Assembly (NCBI GenBank): GCA_947627235.1
Contig: CANQVG010000004.1
Coordinates: 27,812 to 91,811 of the forward strand
Source: an uncultured Clostridia bacterium
GTDB taxonomy: Bacteria > Bacillota > Clostridia > Oscillospirales > Ruminococcaceae
Length of the DNA: 64,000 bases
Reading direction: 5' to 3'
This document shows, piece after piece, positions 10,548 to 20,730 of this stretch (position 1 is its first letter; each line of letters begins with the position of its first letter). Under the pieces are notes generated by a model, which saw only the letters and a list, made by a program, of their open reading frames with translations, searched no databases and was not told the origin of the DNA. A program made the translations under genes and the position numbers.

Positions 10548-12647
10548 TTAAAGCCTGATTTCCACTCCGACGCATTTGCGGCCCGTGAGCGTTTCGCTCT
10601 GTGCGTCAGGCTGAGAGGTGCCGAAGTATATCACGGTCTTGGCGGTTTTGTCGAGGTACCTTTGACCCTCGTCTGATACGACGGTAAGTGCGGAAAGCGG
10701 AATATTCATCTCAACGGTTTTCTGCTCGCCCTCTCCGAGACAGACCTTTTTAAATCCGCAGAGAGCGTGGTTACGGACTGCGTCCTTAGACCCGGACTTA
10801 AAGTATGCCTCAAGCACGTCTTTAGTCGCCCTGCCGCTGTTTTTAAGCGTTACCGAAGCTCTCACGCAGTCGCCCTCGACCGCGGCGCTGACATTAGTCA
10901 CCTCAACTTTGCCATAGCTGAGACCGTATCCGAACGGGTAGAGGACGTTGTCGTCCTCCGGCTTTTCGTTGCGATAGGTTCTGTCCTCCATAGAGTAATC
11001 GGTAAAATCGCGGAGCTTTTCAACGTCCTTATAGAAAGTCACGGGAAGCTTACCGCTCGGTGAGGTCTTGCCGAAAAGAATTTCGGCGATAGCCCTGCCG
11101 CCCTCTGAGCCGGGATAAAACGCCTGCAAAAGCGCATTTTCCTTGTCGGTCTCGATATTGAGCGACGAGCCGCTCAACAGCACCACTACCGTGGGCTTTC
11201 CGACTTCAAGAACTCTCTTTACTAAAAGCCGCTGAGGGTCGGGAAGATGAAGCGTGAGCTTGTCGCCCGACGCATCGGTGTTTGAGGCGTCGCCCTGCTC
11301 GCCCTCAAGAGTCTCGTCGAGGCCTACGCATAGAACGACTACGTCGGAATGTTCGGCGACTATTACCGCTTCTTCGATTCGGTCTCCCGGAAGCGCGAGT
11401 CCCTCGACCTTGTTTCTGAACAGGTGACAGCCCTCAGAGAACATCACCCTGCCGTCGAAGGCGTTCTGAATACCCTCCAAAACGGTCACATACCGCGAAG
11501 CCGTACCGTGATAGTTGCCCATAAGCGCTCTCTGACTCTGAGCGTTTGGTCCCACAACTCCTATGGTCTTTATCTTTGAAGCGTCAAGCGGGAGGATACC
11601 GTCGTTCTTAAGAAGCACGCAGGCGTTTCTCGCCGCCTCAAGGCTTACGGCAATATGCTCAGGCGATTCGACGTCGGTATAGTCGAGTCCGTCGTATTCG
11701 GTCTCGTCAAACATTCCAAGGCGCATTCTCGTGCGCATCAGATGCTCGCAGGCGGACGTTATCTCCTCCTCGCTGATGAGACCGTCCTTATAAGCCTTGT
11801 AGACAAGTATGTAGGTGCTTCCGCAGTTTACGTCACAGCCGTTTTTAAGAGCCAGCGCGGCGGATTCCTCCGGAGTCGCGGTGACGTGGTGGTTCTCGTG
11901 AAAGTCCTTTATCGCCCAGCAGTCGGAGACAAAGTAGCCATCAAAGCCCCATTCTTTCAGCTTTTCGCTGAGATATTCGCTTCCACAGCAGGGTTCGCCG
12001 TTGGTGCGATTATAGGCTCCCATAACGCCTTCGACCTTTGCCTCTCTGACAAGCGCCTCAAATGCCGGCAGATAGGTTTCTTCGAGATCCTTCGGAGATG
12101 CCACGGCGTCAAACTCGTGCCTAAGGGCCTCGGGACCCGAATGGACGGCAAAATGTTTGGCGCATGCGGCGGCACGGAGATTCTCGCCGTCGCCCTGAAT
12201 CCCCTTTACAAACGCACAGCCGAGCCTCGCAGTCAGATACGGGTCCTCGCCGTAGGTCTCATGACCTCTGCCCCAACGCGGGTCGCGGAAGATATTGATA
12301 TTCGGGGACCACAGCGTCAGACCCTTATAGATGTCGCGGTCGCCGTGCTTTGAGTATTCGTTGTACTTAGCCCTTGTTTCAATCGAAATCACCTCGGCGA
12401 CGGTCTTCAAAAGCTCGTCGTCAAAGGAAGCCGCAAGACCTATCGCCTGCGGAAACATCGTGGCAACGCCAGCGCGCGCCACTCCGTGAAGTCCTTCGTT
12501 CCACCAGTTATATGCCTCGACGCCGAGGCGCTCAATGGCGGGAGCTGCAAATTTGAGCTGCTCACAGCGCTCCTCGACCGTCATTCTCATAACAAGGTCG
12601 TGCGCGCGTTCCTCAAAAGATTTTGTCCTGTCCTTGTAAATTTCCAT
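10548..12647 (-). CDS. Glycoside hydrolase family 3 (beta-glucosidase/beta-xylosidase)
   Basis: WNEGLHGVAR, GRGHETYGEDPYL, KHFAVHSGPE, GYFVSDCWAI nucleophile region, C-terminal Fn3-like. Confidence 0.95.
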   Translation of the reverse strand: MEIYKDRTKSFEERAHDLVMRMTVEERCEQLKFAAPAIERLGVEAYNWWNEGLHGVARAGVATMFPQAIGLAASFDDELLKTVAEVISIETRAKYNEYSKHGDRDIYKGLTLWSPNINIFRDPRWGRGHETYGEDPYLTARLGCAFVKGIQGDGENLRAAACAKHFAVHSGPEALRHEFDAVASPKDLEETYLPAFEALVREAKVEGVMGAYNRTNGEPCCGSEYLSEKLKEWGFDGYFVSDCWAIKDFHENHHVTATPEESAALALKNGCDVNCGSTYILVYKAYKDGLISEEEITSACEHLMRTRMRLGMFDETEYDGLDYTDVESPEHIAVSLEAARNACVLLKNDGILPLDASKIKTIGVVGPNAQSQRALMGNYHGTASRYVTVLEGIQNAFDGRVMFSEGCHLFRNKVEGLALPGDRIEEAVIVAEHSDVVVLCVGLDETLEGEQGDASNTDASGDKLTLHLPDPQRLLVKRVLEVGKPTVVVLLSGSSLNIETDKENALLQAFYPGSEGGRAIAEILFGKTSPSGKLPVTFYKDVEKLRDFTDYSMEDRTYRNEKPEDDNVLYPFGYGLSYGKVEVTNVSAAVEGDCVRASVTLKNSGRATKDVLEAYFKSGSKDAVRNHALCGFKKVCLGEGEQKTVEMNIPLSALTVVSDEGQRYLDKTAKTVIYFGTSQPDAQSETLTGRKCVGVEIRL

Positions 12648-12687
12648 AGTTACCTCCGTTTATCGTCGTTCTTTTGCTTACGCCTAT

Positions 12688-12716
12688 ATTGTACTAAAAA
12701 TCCGAGACAAAATCAA
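12688..12716 (-). promoter_or_regulatory. Sigma-A-type promoter for hemicellulase operon
   Basis: Minus strand TTGATT - 17 bp - TACAAT upstream of GH3 start. Confidence 0.6.
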
Positions 12717-12769
12717 TCACTGAAAGAAGATTTTTACATAAAAATTTGCGCAGAATCCCCGACAAACGG

Positions 12770-12798
12770 TTGATTTCAGCACGTAAATATGCTACTAT
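12770..12798 (+). promoter_or_regulatory. Sigma-A-type promoter for proC
   Basis: TTGATT - 17 bp - TACTAT upstream of proC. Confidence 0.55.
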
Positions 12799-12825
12799 AT
12801 TAAAAACCGGAAAAGGACTGATAAT

Positions 12826-13626
12826 ATGAGTAAACTTACAATAATCGGCTTCGGACATATGGGTTCGGCAATAATAGCGGGGGCGCTGAGCGTCGGCGTT
12901 CTCAAGGCTTCTGACGTGACCGTTTCCGACGCCTCGGAGGAAAATCTAAATCGCGCCGCCGCTCTTGGAGTAAACACCTGCGCCGAAAACCGTGAGGCGG
13001 TAAAGGGTGCGGACACTGTAATAATCGCAGTAAAGCCGAATAACCTCGCGGGGCTTGCCTCGGATATCCGCGACTGCATAGGCGGGGCGGTAATCGTTTC
13101 TATCTGCGCGGGAAAGCGCATCGAAACGCTGTCGGAGCTTTTCGGAAAAGGCGCGAAAATTATCCGCGTGATGCCGAACACTCCCGCGCTCGCCGGCGAG
13201 GGAATGGCTGCACTTTGCCGAAGCGAAAATGTAGACGACGGTGAGCTAAATTATGTCCTCGGGATATTTCGCAGCTTCGGACGCGCTGAAATCCTCAGAG
13301 AAGAGCTTTTTGACGTCGTAACAGCCGTGAGCGGTTCAGGTCCTGCATACGTCTACGCGTTTATCGACGGACTTATGAAGTATGCGATTGAAAGCGGAAT
13401 GACCTACGGACAGGCGAAAGTTTTCGCGGCGCAGACCGTTCTCGGCTCGGCAAAGCTCGCGCTTATGAGCGATGAAAGCCCGCAGAAACTCAAAGAAAAC
13501 GTCTGCTCGCCCGGCGGCACAACAATAGAGGCGGTAAAGGTACTCGACGGTCGGGGATTTGAAGAAATTATCCAAGACGCCGCAAAAGCCTGCGAGGAAA
13601 AGTCGCGGGCGCTTGCCTCTGTGTAA
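12826..13626 (+). CDS. proC: Pyrroline-5-carboxylate reductase
   Basis: IIGFGHMGSAIIAG, AVKPNN, VMPNTPALAGEGM, AVSGSGPAYV, SPGGTTIEAV. Confidence 0.96.
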   Translation: MSKLTIIGFGHMGSAIIAGALSVGVLKASDVTVSDASEENLNRAAALGVNTCAENREAVKGADTVIIAVKPNNLAGLASDIRDCIGGAVIVSICAGKRIETLSELFGKGAKIIRVMPNTPALAGEGMAALCRSENVDDGELNYVLGIFRSFGRAEILREELFDVVTAVSGSGPAYVYAFIDGLMKYAIESGMTYGQAKVFAAQTVLGSAKLALMSDESPQKLKENVCSPGGTTIEAVKVLDGRGFEEIIQDAAKACEEKSRALASV

Positions 13627-13755
13627 AACCTAAAATCCTCGCTAACGACCGCTTAGTTACATCCGAAATCCGCCAATTATTGACATATTGCAATTGCGTG
13701 TTATAATATAAGTGTCATTGCTTTAAACCGCATGACGGAAATCGGAGGAAAATAT

Positions 13756-15267
13756 ATGAATAAAATTCTGAGAAGAGTCCTAACCGTTCTTCCCGCAGTA
13801 TTGCTGCAATGCCTGTGGCTTTACGTTCTATTTGTCTGGCTGGCGCCGTGGGCGGCGCTCATCAACGCCGCGCTGTCGGTTCTGGCTCTGCTGTTTGTCC
13901 TTTACATCATCACAAAGCAGGACGAAAGCACCTACAAGATTCTCTGGCTCCTTGTGATTCTCACTTTCCCGCTTCCCGGAGCGCTGCTTTATCTTCTTTT
14001 CGGCAACAAACGCACCACCAAGCCTCTGAAAAAGATGCTTGATAAGTCGCCGCTTCCAAAGGACGAAAGCGACGACTCGGCGGTATACAGCGAGATGTCC
14101 GCAGATAACGAGCGTCTCGCTCAGACCTTTAAGTGGGTGGAAAACAAGACCGGCTTTCTGCCCTGCAAAAACCGCGAAGCTAAGTATTATCCCCTCGGCG
14201 ACGATATGTTCCCAGATATGCTTGATGAGCTGAAAAAGGCGGAAAAATTCATATTTGTGGAATACTTCATCATCGAAGACGGTCTGATGTGGGATTCGAT
14301 GGTCGATATCCTCGCGGAAAAAGCGGCAGCGGGAGTTGACGTCAGGGTAATGTACGACGACCTCGGAAGCATCTCCACATATACCAAAAAAGATGCCGCC
14401 GATCTGAAAAAGAAAGGCATACGCTGCGTCGCGTTCAACCCGCTCGTCACCGTAAAAGGAACCTTAAACTGCCGCGACCACCGCAAAATGCTGATAATTG
14501 ACGGCAGAGTAGCTTTCAGCGGAGGGGTAAACCTCGCCGACGAATACATCAACCATATCGAAAAGCACGGTCACTGGAAGGACATCGGCTTCAGACTGAC
14601 CGGCGACGCCGTCGGGAACTATGTGAGAATGTTTACGCAGTTCTGGAACGCCTTTGCTTCCGATGAACACGTCCCCGAAGAATATCTCCCCGCGCGGGTG
14701 TCTACGGACTCTGAGGCTTCCGACGGATTCATTCTCAGCTACTACGATTCGCCGCTTCGTCCCGAAGCCGTCTCAAACGAGCTATATGTCGACCTTCTCT
14801 CACAGGCAAAGAAATCCGCTTGGTTCTTCACCCCATACCTTATGCCCGGCAACGCGCTTCTTGACGCCTTTGTAAGAGCGGCGCGCAGAGGAGTCGACGT
14901 TCGGATAATAATGCCCGGCGTTCCCGACAAAAAGCTCGTCTACAGAATGTCGCGCAGCTTCTATAGAGTCCTGTTGGAAGCCGGCGTGAAGATTTACGAA
15001 TACACTCCCGGCTTCGTCCACGCGAAAGCGTGCATTGTGGACGGCACTGTGGGATCTGTCGGCACGGTAAACCTCGACTACCGCAGCCTGTTCCTGCATT
15101 TTGAAAACAACTCGCTGTTTTACCGCGCATCGCTGCTCGACAGCCTTAAAGAGGACTTCCTCGCGACGCAGGAAAAATGCGTTGAACGCACCGCCGAGAA
15201 CATCGGAACGGGCTTCGGCAAGTGGCTTGTCGACGGCATATTAAGGATTTTTGCACCGCTGTGCTGA
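13756..15267 (+). CDS. cls: Cardiolipin synthase (PLD superfamily)
   Basis: Two HKD motifs (RDHRKMLIIDGRVAFSGGVN; FVHAKACIVDGTVGSVGTVNLD) plus N-terminal TM. Confidence 0.94.
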   Translation: MNKILRRVLTVLPAVLLQCLWLYVLFVWLAPWAALINAALSVLALLFVLYIITKQDESTYKILWLLVILTFPLPGALLYLLFGNKRTTKPLKKMLDKSPLPKDESDDSAVYSEMSADNERLAQTFKWVENKTGFLPCKNREAKYYPLGDDMFPDMLDELKKAEKFIFVEYFIIEDGLMWDSMVDILAEKAAAGVDVRVMYDDLGSISTYTKKDAADLKKKGIRCVAFNPLVTVKGTLNCRDHRKMLIIDGRVAFSGGVNLADEYINHIEKHGHWKDIGFRLTGDAVGNYVRMFTQFWNAFASDEHVPEEYLPARVSTDSEASDGFILSYYDSPLRPEAVSNELYVDLLSQAKKSAWFFTPYLMPGNALLDAFVRAARRGVDVRIIMPGVPDKKLVYRMSRSFYRVLLEAGVKIYEYTPGFVHAKACIVDGTVGSVGTVNLDYRSLFLHFENNSLFYRASLLDSLKEDFLATQEKCVERTAENIGTGFGKWLVDGILRIFAPLC

Positions 15268-15276
15268 TACCTTTCC

Positions 15277-15318
15277 AAAACACGGAGTACGGTTTACGTA
15301 CTCCGTGTTTTTTATACA
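15277..15318 (+). terminator. Rho-independent terminator of cls
   Basis: ACACGGAGTACG gttta CGTACTCCGTGT TTTTTAT. Confidence 0.85.
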
Positions 15319-15392
15319 AAAAAGCTCTCCGACAGGTTATGTCGGAGAGAAAAACAATATTTTGTTTTATGCTTCCAAAACTGTGCAGAAAC

Positions 15393-16106
15393 TTAGTGCT
15401 TCTTGGAGATAGCAACAGCAGCCGCAGCAATAACAGCGGGGATTACCGCGAGGGCAAGACCGGTGTTAGGGGCGGGAGTAGTCTCTGTGGTGGTGTCAGC
15501 AGCGGGAGTCTCGTCGGCAGCAGGAGTCTCATCGGCGGCAGGAGTCTCATCGGCAGCGGGAGTCTCATCAGCAGCGGGAGTCTCGTCGGCAGCGGGAGTC
15601 TCGTCAGCAGCAGGAGCAGCATCGGGATCATAGTTATCAGGATCAACGATGAAAGTGATAGCCAATTTAGACTTAGCAGTGTAGCTGAGATCATCAGGGA
15701 CAATAGCTTCGTTATTTGCAGTAGTCCAACCGCCCTTAAAAAGGATCTCGAACACGCCGTCGCCATTAGAGGTGTATTCCCAAGTGTTGCCAGCCTTAGG
15801 CTCGAGCTCAACGCCGTCAACAGTGATAGAGACGGTCTTGATCTTGACATTCTTAAGATCGGAATTGCCAGCAGGAGTTTTAAGAACGATCATTTCGATT
15901 TTTCCGTTGCCGGAGAAATCCTTCTCGTTGGTAATAGTGTACTGTGCAGGCTCATCAGTAATGGTTACGGTTCCGAGGCAGGGAGCGCCGCCATCCCACT
16001 GACCGACATAAAGACCGAGTTCAGCACTCTTGCCTTCAGCAGCAACGCTGACGCAAAGGCTCAGAGCCAAAGCAGCCGCTAATACGATTGCCAAAATTTT
16101 CTTCAT
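15393..16106 (-). CDS. Secreted protein with (PAADET)n linker and C-terminal xPNTG-type anchor
   Basis: Signal peptide MKKILAIVLAAALALSLCVSVAAEG; Asp/Glu-Pro-Ala repeat linker; APNTG-LALAVIPAVIAAAAVAISKKH. Confidence 0.85.
   Translation of the reverse strand: MKKILAIVLAAALALSLCVSVAAEGKSAELGLYVGQWDGGAPCLGTVTITDEPAQYTITNEKDFSGNGKIEMIVLKTPAGNSDLKNVKIKTVSITVDGVELEPKAGNTWEYTSNGDGVFEILFKGGWTTANNEAIVPDDLSYTAKSKLAITFIVDPDNYDPDAAPAADETPAADETPAADETPAADETPAADETPAADETPAADTTTETTPAPNTGLALAVIPAVIAAAAVAISKKH
15495..15620. repeat. 18-bp tandem coding repeat (PAADET units, about 7 copies)
   Basis: Repeated gcagcRggagtctcRtcgg-type units in the 15393-16106 CDS. Confidence 0.85.
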
Positions 16107-16278
16107 TTTGTATTCCTCCAAACTTAAATGATTCGGTAATTACTTACCTTGAATTTATTTTACCCTTTTTAATTTAAAATTTCAATGACGTATATAAACA
16201 GATTATTGATAATTTGTCATTTTTCTGACTTTTTGCAATAAAAAAGCGCCCCGCGCAGGGACGCTTTTCGTTTTTGAC

Positions 16279-16917
16279 TTAGTGCTTCTTGGAAACAGCA
16301 ACAGCCGCGAGAGCCATAACAGCGGGAATTACCGCGAGGGCAAGACCGGTGTTAGGAGCGGGAGTGGTGTCGGCAGCGGGAGTCTCGTCAGCGGCGGGAG
16401 TCTCATCGGCAGCGGGAGCCTCGTCAGCGGCAGGTGTCTCATCAGCAGCGGGAGTCTCATCGGCAGGAGCAGCAGCAGTAGCATCAGCACCAACTATTAC
16501 GACAGACTCGATAGTAGTGTTGACAAGAGGAGTCCAACCGTTTTCGCCCTTGATCATAAGAACAGTGGGCTCGTTGGTTCCGGCATAAGTGCCGCTGAGG
16601 TCGACAACAAGTTCAACGGTAGCCTCAAAAGCGCCGCCCTCGGGAGCAATTTCAGCAATATTGGTAACAATACCTACATCGCCGGCATCGGTAAGGTACA
16701 GTCTTACTTTCGCGCTATCGCTGGTACCCTTGACCTTAACGGTAACGGTAGTGCCGTCAGATACATCCAAGCCCTCGGGAAGCACAACACGCGCATTATC
16801 GCCGTCATAGGTTTTGCCGGAGAACTCAGAAGAAAGGTCGACGTCAGCAAACACAGTTACGCTGAGAGCCATAACCATCATAGCGGCTATGACGATTGCA
16901 AAAATCTTCTTTGTCAT
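16279..16917 (-). CDS. Secreted protein, paralog of the 15393-16106 protein (same linker and C-terminal anchor)
   Basis: Signal peptide MTKKIFAIVIAAMMVMALSVTVFA; PAADET/PAADEA repeats; APNTGLALAVIPAVMALAAVAVSKKH. Confidence 0.85.
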   Translation of the reverse strand: MTKKIFAIVIAAMMVMALSVTVFADVDLSSEFSGKTYDGDNARVVLPEGLDVSDGTTVTVKVKGTSDSAKVRLYLTDAGDVGIVTNIAEIAPEGGAFEATVELVVDLSGTYAGTNEPTVLMIKGENGWTPLVNTTIESVVIVGADATAAAPADETPAADETPAADEAPAADETPAADETPAADTTPAPNTGLALAVIPAVMALAAVAVSKKH

Positions 16918-17067
16918 TATAATGACCTTCTAATTTCATTTAAGACCTCAATATTTTGAGAATCTACATTTATTATAGTGCCATATTTCGCGGCAAATGT
17001 CAAGTAATTTTTGTAAATTATAATCAAATTTCTTTTCACGACACTTTTTCGGATTTCGTGCAAGAAA

Positions 17068-18135
17068 TCACACGGTCACTCTCCAGCCGAAGGGGTCGGG
17101 CTTTTTGCCCCACTGGATACCGGTAAGCTCGTCGTATAAGCGCTGGGTGAGCTCGCCGATTTTTCCTCCGCCGATTTCGATTACCTCGTCCTTATATCTG
17201 AGCTTTCCGACCGGCGAAACAACAGCCGCCGTACCGGTTCCGAAGACCTCTTCGAGCGCACCGGAGTGCGCCGCTTCTATCAGCTCGTCGACCGAAATCC
17301 TGCGTTCTTCTACCTCATATCCCCACTCGCGGCAGAGATGAAGTATAGAGTTGCGGGTGATGCCGGGAAGAATCGAACCGTTGAGCATAGGAGTGACTAC
17401 CTTGCCGCTTATCTTGAAGGCAATGTTCATAGAGCCGACTTCCTCGATGTATTTGCGCTCTACGCCGTCGAGCCAGAGCGCCTGAGAATATCCTCCGTCG
17501 TGCGCCTTTACCTGCGCCGCCAACGAAGCCGCATAGTTGCCGCCGGTCTTGGCAAAGCCCATACCTCCGCGCACCGCTCTTACATATTCGTCCTCAATCC
17601 ATATGCCTACAGGCTCAAGACCGCTCTCGTAATATGCTCCCGACGGGGAGAGAATCACCATAAAGAGGTAGGTCTTCGAGGGCGCTACGCCGAGGTGGGG
17701 ATCGGTAGAAATGATGAACGGACGGATATAGAGCGAGGTACCCTCCTCACAGGGAACCCAGTCGCGGTCGACGTCGACGACGGCTTTGATTGCCTGAACA
17801 AAATCCTCCTCGGGAATGTGGGGTATGCAGAGCCTGTCGTTCGAGGTGTTGGCGCGCTTGGCGTTCATATCGGGGCGGAAGAGGTAAATGTCGCCGCTAT
17901 CGCCCCTGTAAGCTTTCAGACCCTCGAACATAGTCTGACCATAGTGGAAGACCATAGCCGCAGGACTGAGCGAAATGTCCCCGAAAGGAACTATCCTCGG
18001 GTCGTGCCAGCCCTTGCCCTCGGTGTAATTCATAACAAACATATGGTCGGTGAAGATGTGACCGAAGCCGAGAGGCTCGCCCTTGGCGGGCTTTCTCTTG
18101 GGCGAAGTCGTTTTTATAACTTTAATGTCAAGCAT
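17068..18135 (-). CDS. ilvE: Branched-chain amino acid aminotransferase
   Basis: GFGHIFTDHMFVMNYTEGKGWHDPRIVPFGDISLSPAAMVFHYGQTMFEGLKAYR; start at 18135 with SD ggagag. Confidence 0.95.
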   Translation of the reverse strand: MLDIKVIKTTSPKRKPAKGEPLGFGHIFTDHMFVMNYTEGKGWHDPRIVPFGDISLSPAAMVFHYGQTMFEGLKAYRGDSGDIYLFRPDMNAKRANTSNDRLCIPHIPEEDFVQAIKAVVDVDRDWVPCEEGTSLYIRPFIISTDPHLGVAPSKTYLFMVILSPSGAYYESGLEPVGIWIEDEYVRAVRGGMGFAKTGGNYAASLAAQVKAHDGGYSQALWLDGVERKYIEEVGSMNIAFKISGKVVTPMLNGSILPGITRNSILHLCREWGYEVEERRISVDELIEAAHSGALEEVFGTGTAAVVSPVGKLRYKDEVIEIGGGKIGELTQRLYDELTGIQWGKKPDPFGWRVTV

Positions 18136-18148
18136 AATCGTCTCTCCT

Positions 18149-18685
18149 TTAAATGTAGTTATATCCTGCCTCAATAGCCTTGAGGTTAGCGTCTATTAGA
18201 TCCTGATGCTTTGCCGAAACGGTCTTCGCGAGAGCGTCCCTCAGACCGTCCATCTCTATCACGCCTGTCTCGCGTATCACCTTGCCGGTCATTATCATAT
18301 TGGCGAGCGTAGGGATTCCGAGGTCACGCGCCATTTTTGTGGCGGGGATGTAATAGGCGTTAATGTCGGTTCTTTCGACCCTGCGTTCTATAAGCGTAGA
18401 GTCGACAAAGACGCTGCCGCCGCATTGTACGGCGTTTTCGTATTTATCGAGCGAGGGAAGGTTCATTACGATTAGTATGTCCGGCTCCGAGACTATCGGC
18501 GAACCTACGGGAGTGTCGCTGATTATAACGGAGCAGTTGGCGGTGCCGCCGCGCATCTCGGGCCCGTAAGAGGGAAGCCAGCTTATCTGTTTTTCCTCCT
18601 CGAGTCCCTTATAGGCGAGAACCTTTCCCGCAAAGAGAACGCCCTGACCGCCGAAGCCCGCTATGAGTATCTGAGTGTAAGCCAT
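18149..18685 (-). CDS. 2-oxoacid:ferredoxin oxidoreductase gamma subunit
   Basis: ILIAGFGGQGVLFAGKVLAYKGL...SWLPSYGPEMRGGTANCSVIISD. Confidence 0.93.
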   Translation of the reverse strand: MAYTQILIAGFGGQGVLFAGKVLAYKGLEEEKQISWLPSYGPEMRGGTANCSVIISDTPVGSPIVSEPDILIVMNLPSLDKYENAVQCGGSVFVDSTLIERRVERTDINAYYIPATKMARDLGIPTLANMIMTGKVIRETGVIEMDGLRDALAKTVSAKHQDLIDANLKAIEAGYNYI

Positions 18686-18686
18686 T

Positions 18687-19439
18687 TCACCTTGCCTCCT
18701 TTGCGGACTTGTCGCGGTAAACGCCGAGCGGATAGTAGGGAATCATATCGCTTTCTACCCAGTCGAGCGCTTTCTGCGGGGTCATACCCCAGTTGGTCGG
18801 ACAGCTTGAAACCACCTCGACGAGCGAGAATCCCTTGCCGTCTATCTGATTCTGAAACGCCTTTTTAATAGCTTTCTTGGCGTTAAGAACATTTTTGACA
18901 TTGTTCACGGCGACGCGCTCGATATATTCGGGAGCGTCGAGCGCCGAAAGCAGCTCGCAGACCTTTATCGGGTAGCCGACGGTTTTGACGTCTCTGCCGT
19001 AGGGAGAGGTCTGGGTGACCTGACCGGGAAGCGAGGTCGGCGCCATCTGACCGCCGGTCATTCCGTAAATTGCGTTGTTCACGAATATGACCGTGATGTT
19101 TTCGTTTCTCGTGGCGGCGTGTACGGTTTCGGCCATACCTATCGACGCGAGGTCGCCGTCGCCCTGATAGGTGAAAATGATCCTGTCGGGCATGGCTCTC
19201 TTAAGACCCGTCGCGACGGCTGGCGCCCTGCCGTGGGCAGCTTCCACCATATCGCAGGCAAAATAGTCGTAAGCCATAACCGCGCAGCCCACGGGGGCTA
19301 TTCCAACGGTTCTGCCGAGGATTCCGAGGTCGTCTATCGCCTCGGCGACAAGGCGGTGGATTATGCCGTGGGTGCAGCCGGGACAGTAGTGCAGCGGCGC
19401 GTCGGTAAGAGCCTTGGGCTTCTGAAATACAACTGCCAT
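18687..19439 (-). CDS. 2-oxoacid:ferredoxin oxidoreductase beta (TPP-binding) subunit
   Basis: [61 protein letters not shown]. Confidence 0.94.
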   Translation of the reverse strand: MAVVFQKPKALTDAPLHYCPGCTHGIIHRLVAEAIDDLGILGRTVGIAPVGCAVMAYDYFACDMVEAAHGRAPAVATGLKRAMPDRIIFTYQGDGDLASIGMAETVHAATRNENITVIFVNNAIYGMTGGQMAPTSLPGQVTQTSPYGRDVKTVGYPIKVCELLSALDAPEYIERVAVNNVKNVLNAKKAIKKAFQNQIDGKGFSLVEVVSSCPTNWGMTPQKALDWVESDMIPYYPLGVYRDKSAKEAR

Positions 19440-20500
19440 CAGCGTTCTACTCCTTCCATATCTTCAATAGCTTTAAGTACCTGTTCGGGTGAGGGAATCA
19501 TTCCACCTACGCGGTTGCAGAGGACTACAGGCTTCCTGCAATTCTCGGCGAGCCTGATATCGTCTATCATCTGACCCATAGAAAGCTCCACCGAAATAAA
19601 GCCCTTTACCCTGTCCGCAGCCCTCGCTACCGACTCCGACGGGAACGGCCAGAGGGTTATCGGTCTGATAAGCCCTGCCTTTATCCCCTTTTCGCGGGCG
19701 GCGTTTATAGCGTTTTTCGAGACTCTCGCCGCTATTCCGAACGCCACTACGCAGATATCGGCGTCCTCCGTAAGATATTCCTCAACGAGCGTCTCGTTCT
19801 GCTCGACTTTTTTGTAGCGCTCGTACCTTTCGAGATTTTTGACCTCTAACTGCTCCGGAACAAGATACAAAGAATTTATAATGTTATGTTCGCGTTTGCA
19901 CTCGGTTCCGCGGACAGCCCACGGCTTTTCAAAGGTCTTTCCCGAATTTTCGTCCGGAAGTTCTACCGGCTCCATCATCTGACCCATCGTTCCGTCGGCA
20001 AGAAGCATCGCGGGCATACGGTATTTGTCGGCGAGCTCGAACGCTTTGACTGTGAGGTCTGCCATCTCCTGAACCGACGCCGGCGCCAAAACTATCAGGT
20101 GATAGTCGCCGTGTCCGCCGCCCTTGGTAGCCTGAAAATAGTCCGACTGCGAAGGCTGGATTCCTCCGAGTCCGGGGCCGCCGCGCTGGACGTTCACTAT
20201 AAGCGCCGGCAGGTCAGAACCCGCAAGATAGGAGATTCCCTCCTGTTTCAGCGAAACTCCGGGGCTTGAGGAAGACGTCATAACGCGCAGTCCTGCCGAC
20301 GACACCCCGTAGACCATATTTATCGCGGAAATCTCGCTTTCCGCCTGTAGGAACGTACCGCCTATCTTGGGCATCCTCTTAGCCATATAAGCGGCTATCT
20401 CGGTCTGAGGAGTTATCGGGTAGCCGAAATAGTGCCTGCATCCGGCTCTTATCGCCGCCTCGGCGATGGCCTCGTTGCCTTTCATCAATACCTTTGACAT
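19439..20500 (-). CDS. 2-oxoacid:ferredoxin oxidoreductase alpha subunit
   Basis: [34 protein letters not shown]...[45 protein letters not shown]. Confidence 0.94.
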   Translation of the reverse strand: MSKVLMKGNEAIAEAAIRAGCRHYFGYPITPQTEIAAYMAKRMPKIGGTFLQAESEISAINMVYGVSSAGLRVMTSSSSPGVSLKQEGISYLAGSDLPALIVNVQRGGPGLGGIQPSQSDYFQATKGGGHGDYHLIVLAPASVQEMADLTVKAFELADKYRMPAMLLADGTMGQMMEPVELPDENSGKTFEKPWAVRGTECKREHNIINSLYLVPEQLEVKNLERYERYKKVEQNETLVEEYLTEDADICVVAFGIAARVSKNAINAAREKGIKAGLIRPITLWPFPSESVARAADRVKGFISVELSMGQMIDDIRLAENCRKPVVLCNRVGGMIPSPEQVLKAIEDMEGVER

Positions 20501-20504
20501 ATTC

Positions 20505-20714
20505 TCACTCCTTTTCCACCGTAATCACGCAGTCGGGACACATAACCGCGCAGCAGGCGCACCCGATGCACTTTGAAATGTCGGTGATCTCCGCGGGAGA
20601 GTGACCTTTTTTGTTGATCTTATCCCGTGCGATCACTATGAGCTTTCGCGGACAGGCGTTTACGCACAGCCCGCAGCCCTTGCAGATGTCGGTCGCAAAA
20701 GTCAGCTTTGCCAT
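20505..20714 (-). CDS. 2 x [4Fe-4S] ferredoxin-type delta subunit
   Basis: CKGCGLCVNACP and CIGCACCAVMCPDC. Confidence 0.92.
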   Translation of the reverse strand: MAKLTFATDICKGCGLCVNACPRKLIVIARDKINKKGHSPAEITDISKCIGCACCAVMCPDCVITVEKE

Positions 20715-20730
20715 AATCCTTCTCCAATCG

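Noticed and set aside
11655-12353. 232-aa ORF opposite GH3
   Set aside because: Antisense shadow ORF without family resemblance.
15495-15620. Possible CRISPR-like short tandem repeats
   Set aside because: 18-bp units are contiguous coding repeats without spacers, and no cas genes are nearby.
15222-16082. 286-aa plus-strand ORF rich in SGSL repeats
   Set aside because: Antisense read of the PAADET repeat gene; low-complexity repeats keep all frames open. The minus-strand frame has signal peptide and anchor.
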